In this document: piece by piece, positions 37,365 through 47,411 of the stretch
How the letters are laid out: each line of letters opens with the position of its first letter
How positions within the stretch are numbered: the first letter of the stretch is position 1
Assembly (NCBI GenBank): GCA_030248225.1
Contig: JASANE010029368.1
Span: forward strand, 1-64,000
Direction of reading: 5' to 3'
Source of the DNA: Trileptium ribeirensis
Taxonomy: Eukaryota > Nematoda > Enoplea > Enoplida > Thoracostomopsidae
Length of the DNA: 64,000 nt
Notes under the pieces: generated by a model
Database searches by the model: none
Told to the model about the DNA's origin: nothing
Seen by the model: the letters and a program-made list of their open reading frames with translations, nothing else
Translations under genes and position numbers: made by a program

Positions 37365-37727
37365 ATGCAAAATTTAGACATTTGTGTAAAAGCGGAGGCT
37401 GGCTACAGGCTGTTTTTCCCTGGCGGAAATAATGTTGTGGTGATATGCAAACGTTTTGTGAGATTTCTGTTCAAACGCAACATGTGCAACCGAAATCTGA
37501 ACCAAATTGCATTCCCAATGTATAAAAGACAAAATGAAAATCCAAATTTATGCATGGCAGTAACATTATATGCCATGTTGGTGCAAAATACGTGGTTTTC
37601 ACGATATTATTTTCATAAAAGGGTTATTCATGTTCATATTATCACTACAAGTATGTTGATTTATGCCATCAACACTATAAAAACTTTAACGCACAAAGTT
37701 TACCACTTGAAAGGTTATAGACGGTAA
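37365..37727 (+). CDS. Hypothetical ORF, unrecognised
   Basis: An ATG opens 120 codons. The product is basic with several aromatic residues (for example FFPGGNNVVVICKRFVRFLF) and has no signal peptide or family motif. It may be chance. Confidence 0.2.
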   Translation: MQNLDICVKAEAGYRLFFPGGNNVVVICKRFVRFLFKRNMCNRNLNQIAFPMYKRQNENPNLCMAVTLYAMLVQNTWFSRYYFHKRVIHVHIITTSMLIYAINTIKTLTHKVYHLKGYRR

Positions 37728-38271
37728 CATCATAATCCGGGCTTTTGCCCCAACAACTGAACTATGTTCAACCCCTGCTTGCTAACTAAAATAGATCGAG
37801 ACATATTGTTTCACGTGATTATGCCATGCTATAATCGCATCCAATGGTAATAGCTGAGAAGAAATCCGCGATCCGTTGTCGAGTTATAGATGTTACAGCA
37901 GAAGTTGCGTTTTAGTAGTGTATATCGTCGCTATAAAACATGATAATCTATCTAACAGCAAATTTATTGAGTAATAATGACAAAAGACATTTTGCTAAAA
38001 TTCGCTCGTTTGGTAGCTATTATATGCGAGTGATGGTCCGCCGTCGATAGCTATTTTCAAAACATACTCTGTTTTACTCCAAGACGCCGCAAAGCTGAAA
38101 AAAGGATCACAGCTTTCTTTATACTGCTGAATTAATGTCTGCATGCACATAGAGTATCACAACGAACCGTAAATAAGTTTATATACCTTTAAATTTGTTT
38201 GCTACAGTTAACTGCTCATTTAGCATTTTCGTTTGTATTCACTAAATATATGCAACGTTCTCTGTGTAATG

Positions 38272-38283
38272 TTTGACTTTCAG
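38272..38283 (+). promoter_or_regulatory. Possible trans-splice (spliced-leader) acceptor
   Basis: TTGACTTTCAG ends 48 nt upstream of the ATG of the ShKT-DB gene. TTTCAG is the nematode 3' splice consensus, and its place in a short leader fits spliced-leader addition. It could equally be a cis-splice acceptor of a 5' UTR intron. Confidence 0.4.
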
Positions 38284-38331
38284 CGGAACTAATTTAGCTA
38301 GACGGGTTTCTACAACAATTTATTTACCAAA

Positions 38332-38533
38332 ATGAACTACATTATTACATTCGCACTAATCCTAATGGGCTGTCAAAGCGCGACTCTGGCGGCAAAAACC
38401 GTGGACTGCTTCGATAACTCACTGCTATGTCCGCGATTTCGTCACGCTTGCGGTCTTCGATCGCAACAAGGCAACACCGCGCGAACGCATTGCCGAGCCT
38501 CATGCGGACTGTGTGAACCGAAAATTGGAAACC
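38332..38533 (+). CDS. Secreted ShKT-DB protein, exon 1 (signal peptide and ShKT domain)
   Basis: First coding exon of a three-exon gene (38332-38533, 42976-43058, 43256-43504; 534 nt, 177 residues). Residues 1-20 form a signal peptide. Residues 25-61 form a ShKT domain with six cysteines at 26, 33, 40, 54, 58 and 61, ending in the diagnostic CRASCGLC. The exon ends one base into a codon at a GTAAGC donor, matching the phase of exon 2. ShKT domains occur in many nematode secreted proteins, both enzymes and stand-alone modules, so the name does not imply a toxin here. The frame read beyond the donor to 38718 is intron. Intron 1 (4.4 kb) is largely satellite, and further exons in it cannot be excluded. 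Confidence 0.75.
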
Positions 38534-38787
38534 GTAAGCTACTAACTCATCTATATGTCTTGTCTTCTTGTATTCACACACACGTTGAAAAGTTAACAGT
38601 GCGTACAGTGGACAAGCCAAGCTATGTCGATCGTTCCACTTACGTATTTTATATAAATTCAATAATAATTCCAGTATTTGAGCTGACTTTGGCGCCAAAA
38701 CAGGTTTATTTTACATGATGAAGATTACAGTATACGCATGCCTCCGACGAAGTCGGATATTAAAACTTAAGAATTTACATATTTGAA

Positions 38788-41700
38788 ATATGCCAACATC
38801 AATGTGACTGTTATTATATTTTTTGAGCGCGACACAGTCCAAGCATTCGCTTTCAGGATCATATTTAATTTAATTGCTTTGCTCCGAATTTGTTATCAAT
38901 TTAATTGCTTTGCTCCGAATTTGTTATCGGTGTGAGGAAATCGAATAAAGCTAATATATATGCTAATATCAATGCGACTGTTATTTTATTTTATGAGCGC
39001 GACATAGTCCAAGCATTCGCTTTCAGGATCATATTTAATTTAATTGCTTTGCTCCGAATTTGTTATCGGTGTGAGGAAATCGAATAAAGCTAATATATAT
39101 GCTAATATCAATGTGACTGTTATTTTATTTTTTGAGCGCGACATAGGCCAAGCATTCGCTTTCAGGATCATATTTAATTTAATTGCTTTGCTCCGAATTT
39201 GTTATCGGTGTGAGGAAATCGAATAAAGCTAATATATATGCTAATATCAATGTGACTGTTATTTTATTTTTTGAGCGCGACATAGGCCAAGCATTCGCTC
39301 TCAGGATCATATTTAATTTAATTGCTTTGTTCCGAATTTGTTATCGGTGTGAGGAAATCGAATAAAGCTAATATATATGCTAATATCAATGCGACTGTTA
39401 TTTTATTTTATGAGCGCGACATAGGCCAAGCATTCGCTTTCAGGATCATATTTAATTTAATTGCTTTGCTCCGAATTTGTTATCGGTGTGAGAAAATCGA
39501 ATAAAGCTAATATATATGCTAATATCAATGCGACTGTTATTTTATTTTATGAGCGCGACATAGTCCAAGCATTCGCTTTCAGGATCATATTTAATTTAAT
39601 TGCTTTGCTCCGAATTTGGCATCGGTGTGAGGAAATCGAATAAAGCTATTATATATATGCTAATATAAATGTGACTGTTATTATATTTTTTGAGCGTGAC
39701 ATAGTCCAAGCATTCGCTTTCAGTATTATATTTAATTTAATTGCTTTGCTCCGAATTTGTTATCGGTGTGAGAAAATCGAATAAAGCTAATATATATGCT
39801 AATATCAATGCGACTGTTATTTTATTTTATGAGCGCGACATAGTCCAAGCATTCGCTTTCAGGATCATATTTAATTTAATTGCTTTGCTCCGAATTTGTT
39901 ATCGGTGTGAGGAAATCGAATAAAGCTATTATATATATGCTAATATAAATGTGACTGTTATTATATTTTTTGAGCGTGACATAGTCCAAGCATTCGCTTT
40001 CAGGATCATATTTAATTTAATTGCTTTGCTCCGAATTTGTTATCAATTTAATTGCTTTGCTCCGAATTTGTTATCGGTGTGAGGAAATCGAATAAAGCTA
40101 TTATATATATGCTAATATCAATGCGACTGTTATTTTATTTTATGAGCGCGACATAGGCCAAGCATTCGCTTTCAGGATCATATTTAATTTAATTGCTTTG
40201 CTCCGAATTTGTTGTCGGTGTGAGGAAATCGAATAAAGCTAATATATATGCTAATATCAATGCGACTGTTATTTTATTTTATGAGCGCGACATAGTCCAA
40301 GCATTCGCTTTCAGGATCATATTTAATTTAATTGCTTTGCTCCGAATTTGTTATCGGTGTGAGGAAATCGAATAAAGCTAATATATATGCTAATATCAAT
40401 GTGACTGTTATTTTATTTTTTGAGCGCGACATAGGCCAAGCATTCGCTTTCAGGATCATATTTAATTTAATTGCTTTGCTCCGAATTTGTTATCGGTGTG
40501 AGGAAATCGAATAAAGCTAATATATATGCTAATATCAATGTGACTGTTATTTTATTTTTTGAGCGCGACATAGGCCAAGCATTCGCTTTCAGGATCATAT
40601 TTAATTTAATTGCTTTGCTCCGAATTTGTTATCGGTGTGAGGAAATCGAATAAAGCTAATATATATGCTAATATCAATGCGACTGTTATTTTATTTTATG
40701 AGCGCGACATAGGCCAAGCATTCGCTTTCAGGATCATATTTAATTTAATTGCTTTGCTCCGAATTTGTTATCGGTGTGAGAAATTCGAATAAAGCTAATA
40801 TATATGCTAATATCAATGCGACTGTTATTTTATTTTATGAGCGCGACATAGTCCAAGCATTCGCTTTCAGGATCATATTTAATTTAATTGCTTTGCTCCG
40901 AATTTGTTATCGGTGTGAGGAAATCGAATAAAGCTATTATATATATGCTAATATAAATGTGACTGTTATTATATTTTTTGAGCGTGACATAGTCCAAGCA
41001 TTCGCTTTCAGTATTATATTTAATTTAATTGCTTTGCTCCGAATTGTTATCGGTGTGAGGAAATCGAATAAAGCTAATATATATGCTAATATCAACGCGA
41101 ACGTTATTTTATTTTTTGAGCTCGACATAGTCCAAACATTCGTTTTCAGGATCATATTTGATTTAATTGCTTATGCTCCGAATTTGTTATCGCTGTGAGG
41201 AAATCGAATAAAGCTAATATATATGCTAATATCAATGTGGCTGTTATTTTATTTTTTGAACGCGACATAGTCCAAGCATTCGCTTTCAGGATTACATTTC
41301 ATTTAATTGCTTTGCGCCGAATTTGTTATTGGTGTAAGGAAATCGAATAAAGCTAACATATATGCTAATATCAATGTGAATGTTATTTTACTTTTCAAGC
41401 GCGACGTAGACCAAGCATTCGCTTTCAGTATCATATTTAATTTAATTGCTTTGCTCCGAATTTGTTATCGGTGTGAGGAAATCGAATAAAGCTAACTCAT
41501 ATACATATATATAATAATATTAATGTGACTGTTATTTTATTTTTTGAGCGCGACATAGTCCAAGCATTCGTTTTCAGGATCATATTTAATTTAATTGCTT
41601 TGCTCCGAATTTGTTACCGGTGTGAGGAAATCGAATAAAGCTAACATATATGCTAATATCAATGTGACTGTTATTTTACTTTTTAAGCGCGACATAGACC

Positions 41701-42058
41701 AAGCATTCGCTTTCAGGATCATATTTAATTTAATTGCTTTGCTCCGAATTTGTTATCGGTGTGAGGAAATCGAATAAAGCTGATATATATATGCTAATAT
41801 CAATGTGACTGTTATTTTATTTTTTGAGCGTGACATAGTCCAAGCATTCGCTTTCAGGATCATATTTAATTTAATTGCTTTGCTCCGAATTTGTTATCGG
41901 TGTGAGGAAATCGAATAAAGCTAATATATATGCTAATATCAATGTGACTGTTATTTTATTTTTTGAGCGCGACATAGTCCAAGCATTCGCTTTCAGGATC
42001 ACATTTAATTTAATTGCTTTGCTCTGAATTTGTTGTCGGTGTGAGGAAATCGAATAAA
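38788..42058. repeat. Satellite array, 139-bp unit, about 23 copies, inside an intron
   Basis: Units carry GAGCGCGACATAG-CCAAGCATTCG, then TTTAATTTAATTGCTTTGCTCCGAA, then GGTGTGAGGAAATCGAATAAAGC. The step is 139 bp, rarely 140-145. Because 139 is one more than a multiple of three, each unit throws up a 60-codon open frame in the next frame; these are not genes. The order of unit variants at 38905-39740 recurs at 40193-41030, a higher-order shift of 1,288 bp. A 31-bp internal duplication containing AATTTAATTGCTTTGCTCCG occurs at about 38880 and about 40020. Units near the 3' end are more diverged. Confidence 0.97.
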
Positions 42059-42975
42059 GGCTTATAAATATTATAGATGTACAGTTTGGTGTCATATATA
42101 CTGTAAGACCTGCGTCTGATAGACAGGTTTTTGTCCATGATAAACAACAAAATACGTGAAAATTTGTCCTGAAGATTGGTTTCATTCAGGATGAGAGTTT
42201 TGGTGCAAAATAATGTCTGGATACACGTTGGGTAAGCAGACGTGAATCCAGCGTGAAAATATGTATTGTTCCGATATTGATATAACAGCTTCACACGCAT
42301 TACCGGTGAATACGAAATTCAGTATGGAAAGGAAACGCGTGGCTTTTACTTATATATTTAATTTACAAATCTTTTTGCTGACGAAGGCACAGTTTACATC
42401 ATAATTACATAATTGCTACCAGCTTTTGTACTAAATTCTTTTCGTTATATAACAGTCATGAAGGAACTTGCTGTTAAAAAATATTAGCTTATAATAATAA
42501 TTCTGTCTGTCTGGTGCTACAGACAACAGCAAATTTCATTAAAAAGGTAGGTATATACCTCATTTTCCGATCAACTTTGTGCTAAGTGCTCTAAATGTAT
42601 AATATTCAATAAAAATTGGCATCGAATATTCAGTGCAAAAGTGTTAACCAATTTTATTCTTCCACGGAATTCATTACTTATATTACCAAAACAATATTTT
42701 TCTGTTCATTTTCCATCAAACACAGGAACTATTAGCATAACATCTGTATGTGTGGCTATGCGACTAACAGTCTCAAAAATTGCACCAACATGTCCATTAT
42801 GGACGACAAAATCTAAATTTAAATATACAGCAGTATTCGAGGAAAATGAGGTTACTCAACGCCTGCAATCTAAAAAACAACTTGTATATATTTTAAAAAT
42901 TTTATGCGCACAAGTTATTCCTTTCCACAAATACAAATTAAATTATAAATTGAATTTCGTTTGTTGGTTTTTTAG

Positions 42976-43058
42976 AAAACTTACGAAAATGCTGTGAGAA
43001 GTTCAAAATGAAACGAAGCTGCTTGGACATTGCTCGATACGATACAACAGTTCCCGAG
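42976..43058 (+). CDS. ShKT-DB gene, exon 2 (first half of DB module)
   Basis: 83 nt between acceptor GGTTTTTTAG and donor GAG/GTAAAT. Two bases complete the codon left by exon 1, then 27 codons. It encodes LRKCCEKFKMKRSC and ARYD, the CC...C...YD start of the nematode DB module. The usual fourth cysteine of this half (expected at residue 87 of the joined protein) is alanine. Confidence 0.75.
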
Positions 43059-43255
43059 GTAAATTGCAAATAAATGGGTATTCGTTTAATCGGAAATTTC
43101 TCGGCTAACGAAAAAGTTTTGTCGTAAATGAAATAGTCGCTGTCTTGTGCTAGATATTTTTCGTTTACACATTATTCCTGCTTCAACCGCATCTTCCTTG
43201 GATTTAAATTTACTGGTACGTTCGGAAAAAGCTCCAATTGACGATGTTTTTTTAG

Positions 43256-43504
43256 ATTTACGACTACATGATCAAGAAGAAATGTGTCGATGCCGATGCC
43301 GAAAAGTACGTCGTTTGCATGATCGCTGGTCGAGATTTGAGCGATTGCTGTACAGCTGAAGGTGCTGCAGCGTGCGCGTCAATCTGTCGAGGCCATTATA
43401 GTCTTCAGAAGGCCCAACAATGCGTTAACGATGACAAACTTCGCGAAGGCGTTCGGCGATGCATCAACGGAAAGTCCAAGTTTTTGACAAAAAATCAGCA
43501 ATAA
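43256..43504 (+). CDS. ShKT-DB gene, exon 3 (second half of DB module)
   Basis: Starts in phase 0 after TTTTTTTAG, matching exon 2, and ends at TAA 43502-43504. It encodes CMIAGRDLSDCCTAEG, then ACASICRG, then two further cysteines: the GRDH.xCC...C..xC pattern of DB modules. In the joined protein the DB cysteines are at 73, 74, 83, 105, 116, 126, 127, 135, 139, 151 and 164, eleven of the usual twelve. DB modules are extracellular and disulfide-rich, with no established biochemical role. No canonical AATAAA was found close downstream. Confidence 0.8.
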   Translation: MYDYMIKKKCVDADAEKYVVCMIAGRDLSDCCTAEGAAACASICRGHYSLQKAQQCVNDDKLREGVRRCINGKSKFLTKNQQ

Positions 43505-44031
43505 CAAAATGACTATTGTTTTGTAGCAACAATACTGCATTTTAAAATCAAAAACAATAGCGGTATACCGTTTTCAGCTGCTAAACGGACTCCATCGGTC
43601 AGGGATGTAATGTGTTTCATTATTATAGCCCTGGATCAGTTTAAAACAGCTTAAGGCTTCAGCTGATGTTGAGCATATTTTGACCGATAAAAAGCAAAAG
43701 AAAGTAGAATAATTTTAAGGCGTCGTTTTCTCATTATCAGAAAAAAGTTATCCTGCTCTAGGTGTTCTTTTATGGTTATATAGCGTTACGCCACTCAGGT
43801 TTAGCTTGGGATGACTTCATGAATACAATAATTGTGAAAACAGTTTCAGTAGATATACCGCGCACTTGCTATATCGATGGCAGGTTGACACAAGAAATCA
43901 GGGTTTCGTAAAAATGCTCAAAAAGATATCGATAATTTTGTGGTTGAGATTTTCTTAGGTGTTTTGACGTATTCATTTAATCTACCATCATTATTTGGGA
44001 TCGACATATATAAATTTTTGTATTTCTTTAG
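43505..44031. other. Intergenic, no feature recognised
   Basis: AT-rich spacer between the ShKT-DB gene and the next plus-strand exon. It ends with TATTTCTTTAG (acceptor) at 44031. Confidence 0.4.
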
Positions 44032-44072
44032 AAAACAGAAATATTGTTTTGTTCGTGAAATATCGTACGAAA

Positions 44073-44358
44073 ATGAGAATATCAGTAACCGAGAGATCCT
44101 TTAAGCTTGTATTGTTTATTTGTTCGTTGGCAGGAGCAAACAGATATCGCGCTAAGCTGGACTGTGCATCGTTATTTTTATCTTCGTTTTTAAAGCGCTA
44201 CATGGAACTTCTTGAAAACTATCCCAGGCCAGCGCCCATATTAGTTACATTTATTTCCGCATGGCTTTATAGTGACCTTTTCAAGTATCTACAGCTACCA
44301 TCAGTTGAAACCAGAAGGGCCCGTTCTGACCTCATCTTAGGTAACACAATGCTTCATG
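44073..44358 (+). CDS. First exon of a possible Mpv17/PMP22-like membrane protein, interrupted by LTR element
   Basis: A TTTCTTTAG acceptor at 44031 is followed by an ATG at 44073. 95 codons plus one base run to a donor at 44359. The product has a hydrophobic start (FKLVLFICSLAGA), then KRYMELLENYP, ILVTFISAWLYSDLF and a VETRRARSDLILGNTMLHG tail. The order Y..LL..YP, helix with D, R..R and ..LHG is that of Mpv17/PMP22 proteins, small membrane proteins of mitochondria and peroxisomes, though the usual P.LT is replaced. The Ty3/gypsy element sits exactly at the exon end. No downstream exon was found, so the gene may be broken or its remainder remote. The family call is tentative. Confidence 0.4.
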
Positions 44359-44363
44359 GTATG
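44359..44363. repeat. Target-site duplication GTATG, left copy
   Basis: GTATG immediately before the left LTR is repeated immediately after the right LTR at 51479-51483, marking one insertion event. Confidence 0.92.
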
Positions 44364-44552
44364 TGTGAGAATTATTAGTTAAAAATTTTAAATAGTGATA
44401 TGAAGTTTATTACAGATAAAACAGATAAGCTTGACGGAAGTTATAACCGAATCAAGCTAGTAATTTATATTGTAAATTAGAAATCAAACTGAAATTCCAA
44501 TTAAGAATAGTATGCACTTCATAAATTCATTTTTTGAATCAACTTTGCTATA
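44364..44552 (-). repeat. 3' LTR
   Basis: 189 bp, reading TGTGAGA...GCTATA on plus. The canonical TG start of the minus-strand LTR has mutated to TA here; the other copy keeps TG...CA. Confidence 0.93.
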
Positions 44553-44567
44553 TTTGTCCCCTTTTAG
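44553..44567 (-). promoter_or_regulatory. Polypurine tract of LTR element
   Basis: On minus, AAAAGGGGACAAA directly abuts the 3' LTR, the expected plus-strand primer of reverse transcription. Confidence 0.8.
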
Positions 44568-45425
44568 AGCCAAAAAGCCATGGTCAATCTCATATCCGTG
44601 TTAGTTTATAGTGTTTTATCGCGGTCATTCTTACTATGACCGCCTGGTAAAATACTACTAGGTTAGTATGTGAATTTTTATAATACGAGTACAAGTACAC
44701 ATTATATAAATATCATGCAGTTGGGAACAATCGAATCCGCCTTGCTCAATATACTTGTTTTACTATATTAAGCAAACGCAACGATCATTGCAGAATATAA
44801 CTATTTTACGATAATATTTTAGTTATGAGCTGTATAATTTGTGATAGTCAATAATACTCAATCGGCCATCACCCTGTTAATAATTTTATTCCAACCGCCG
44901 CTTTCGGACAGACATGCTGCGACTTAATCTTACTGTCAATACCAAAGAATTAAAAGTCGAGAAACTTTGTAAAATTTTGCATTTCGTGACTTTCTAGGTT
45001 TATCAAGTCTTTGGTCTGACTTCACTGCGCAACAATGTCTGAACAAAGGGCAGTTTCAATCACATGAACTAAATGTGAAATTCAAATTTGGTTAGGGTGA
45101 ATTTCGAATGACCGGTTCGATATTACAAACATATCTGAGTCACACATTGGGTCTTTCAGTGGTATTACTTCAACTTCATAGTTTTTGCTGTAACGTTTTT
45201 AGCTTCATGAAGCATGTTATTGCCGTCAACGATACATTTCTGTATGAGAGATGGTTTTCCGTCAGATCGGGCTTGGTCAAATCCAAGTAATAGCTCTACA
45301 ACAACAAATTTAAATTGTGGGTGTTAACTCATTAAATTTTTAAGTCTGCATTCAAAATTGTAAAATTACTTTCTTTGGATTGCGACCCACTACTGTGCCA
45401 TCATTTTCTTACCTTGGGTTAGGTA

Positions 45426-45668
45426 CTAGGAAAGGATTTCAGCTACTAAGTCATTTGTGCCTCGTAAAAATAGGATAGTTCTGTTGTTATGAGCTATTAC
45501 TTCAGCGATGCGAAATAACAAATCTAGATCAGCACCTGGCCACGGAGTTGGCAAGAACGATAGTTCATTTGCATTAGTGTATCTGACTATTCGGGTAAGA
45601 GTTGAGTCACTAATTAAAACAGTTGGAAATGGTTTTTCTTGCCGAATTATGTCTAAAATTTTCCCCAT
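45426..45668 (-). CDS. SGNH/GDSL-hydrolase-like ORF in LTR element (partial)
   Basis: 80 residues. Near the N terminus PTVLISDSTLTRI resembles block I of SGNH hydrolases (GDS nucleophile motif, here SDS). PWPGADLDLL and ILFLRGTNDL match later blocks (GxND). The His-containing C-terminal block is absent because the frame ends at 45426; coding-like fragments continue in other frames to about 45090. Its ATG overlaps the 3' end of the NADAR ORF by 16 nt in the -1 frame, so coupled initiation, frameshifting or simple decay of a fused ORF are all possible. SGNH enzymes are esterases, lipases or acyl hydrolases. GDSL-type ORFs are known as cargo in some other retroelements. Confidence 0.55.
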   Translation of the reverse strand: MGKILDIIRQEKPFPTVLISDSTLTRIVRYTNANELSFLPTPWPGADLDLLFRIAEVIAHNNRTILFLRGTNDLVAEILS

Positions 45669-46099
45669 TTATTTTTTCCATAGTTCGCTTTGCCGCCCAA
45701 GTACGGATGGGATGTGCTTTCAGACATTTTTCGGGGTTTTGTTGCTTTCAGAAGGTGGAATAAATCTTTGTTTTGGGAAAGTTTTGCGCTAACGACAGAA
45801 AGCATAATAAGGAATCGAATATATGACCACTTTATGTCGTTGCGAAAACTACGCTTTATCAATTTGATGCCGATGTGCATTGCTGCTTTAGGATCTTCTG
45901 TTTTGACGACTTCTTTAGCACATTGCAAATCGCCGATAATATATGCCCTTAGGTATTGATATACGTGTTCAGGAGATGGAAGCGCATTTGAAAGCACTTC
46001 TATTGAACAGGAATACAAGTTCGACAAATAGGAAAAGGATGAATTTTTATTTTGGTAGTTCAAATAGATCGCCGACTGGTTTCCGTAGTTGTTAGACAT
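45653..46099 (-). CDS. NADAR (YbiA-like) domain ORF in LTR element
   Basis: 148 residues, ATG at 46099, uninterrupted. It spans a whole NADAR domain: SYLSNLYSCSIEV at 25-40, then the active-site region SPEHVYQYLRAY, GDLQCAKEVV, DPKAAMHIGIKL, a W...R...M helix, AKLSQNKDLFHLLKAT, and the end GKNKWGK. These match the family pattern SVEHxYQ, SPAEA, KFSQNxxLxxLLLAT, WG and GKN.LGK closely. NADAR proteins act on ADP-ribose or NAD-derived N-glycosidic bonds, and some remove ADP-ribose from guanine in nucleic acid. It lies directly after the integrase C terminus and overlaps the SGNH-like ORF by 16 nt. It is one of the few parts of the element with no stop or frameshift. Confidence 0.85.
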   Translation of the reverse strand: MSNNYGNQSAIYLNYQNKNSSFSYLSNLYSCSIEVLSNALPSPEHVYQYLRAYIIGDLQCAKEVVKTEDPKAAMHIGIKLIKRSFRNDIKWSYIRFLIMLSVVSAKLSQNKDLFHLLKATKPRKMSESTSHPYLGGKANYGKNKWGKF

Positions 46100-46189
46100 T
46101 TTCCTTAAAATATCTTAGCAAGTGCACTTACATCAATATCTCACAATCAAGCTGCTTTGACGATACAGTGAGTTATTTTAAATTACGGT

Positions 46190-47270
46190 TTTAATTTATT
46201 TATGTGAACTGTACGACATTTTTTAGACTGCAAACACCGTATTTTTTAGTTCACATTCCCAAAACGGTGCAAGACTATATGTGGTCCTTCGTAGCGTGCG
46301 CCGAATTTTGTACGATAAGGTTCTACTTTTAATAGTACCAAACCACTTACGTTAAATGAACGCAAACTCGCGTGTCTATCATACTGTTTCTTTTTTCGGC
46401 GCTGAGAGTTTTCGATTCGCTTTCAAGCGATAAATTGTGTATCGCGAAGCTATTTTCCTACTTTAGCAACAAAATCGTTGTAGTTATTGTATTGTCGCGT
46501 TATTGATTGCAAAAGGTGATCTGAGGGCATGTTTGGTACGCGACCAAACATTATTTCAAACGGTGTGAAGCCTGTGGAGACGTTCACAGAAGTTCTGTAG
46601 GCTAATAGGATGTATGGTAAATATAAATCCCTGTTTTTTGGATTTTCCTGACCATAACATGACAGCATATTAATAAGCGTTCAGTTGAATCGCTCTACCA
46701 GACCTTATGTTTGGGGTGGTACACAGTTGTTTGTATTTTCTTACAGTTTAAAAGTTTGCAAGTTTGTTTAATTACTGCGGAAGTAAAATTAGGGCCTTGA
46801 TCGGAAAGCAATGATGTTTTAGGGCATGAAAATCTGGTTACTATTTCTTCTACTAATTTTTGAGCGATAGTTTCTGATGAAATGTTCGATATTGGGAATG
46901 CTTCTGGCCATTTCGTAAAATAGTAGATAAAAGCCGGCAAATGACGGTTTTACCTTTGGGTTAAGGGAAGGAGACCAACGATATCTGCCCCAAGTTATTT
47001 CATGGGATAGGATTTTATGGTTATATTCACCAAGGGAGCTTTGGCAATATTAGATTCTTTAACCTTTTGAAACGTTATGCAGGTACGACAGCATCGTTCT
47101 ACATCACGTTTTAAGTTTCACATGTGGCCAGTAGTATTATTTCCCAATTTTTGCTAATGTTCGTTTGTTACCTAAATGGCCACTGATAGGCATGTTATGA
47201 TTTTCTTTCAATATTTCGTACTGCATAGATTCAGGTACTACCAGACGTAAATTTTGTTTTTTACGTGACT
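46190..47270 (-). pseudogene. Integrase domain, degenerate
   Basis: The N-terminal zinc-binding H...H part (ENHNMPISGHLGNKRTL) is near 47150-47230, and its cysteines lie in a shifted frame. The catalytic core (DIVGLLPLT, then YYFTKWPEAF, LLSDQGPNF, YHP) is at about 46695-47000. After a frameshift the core continues GLVERFN and LLAYRTSVNVSTGFTPFE (46450-46668). A C-terminal SH3-like part (LVLLKVEPYRTKFGARYEGP) is at about 46230-46340. The first catalytic Asp is Tyr, and stops and frameshifts are present. Confidence 0.85.
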
Positions 47271-47411
47271 GATAGTATAGGATGTCATTTTGCATTTTAA
47301 ACGGTGAATTAAGACACCACGGGGTAACTTTATATTTTGTTTCGAATCTTGAATTTTTGCCGTTGTCGCTTTACACAATTTGTCTTTCTTTTGTAAAGCT
47401 GAAATGGTATT

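Noticed and set aside
38905..41777. A ladder of about fifteen near-identical 60-residue ORFs
   Set aside because: They are one reading of the 139-bp satellite. The unit is one base longer than a multiple of three, so each copy opens the next frame. No start context, splice sites or independent conservation.
45655..45667. Programmed -1 frameshift site joining NADAR and SGNH-like ORFs
   Set aside because: The GGGGAAAATTTT tract does not give an X XXY YYZ heptamer in the NADAR frame. The overlap is better described without claiming a frameshift.
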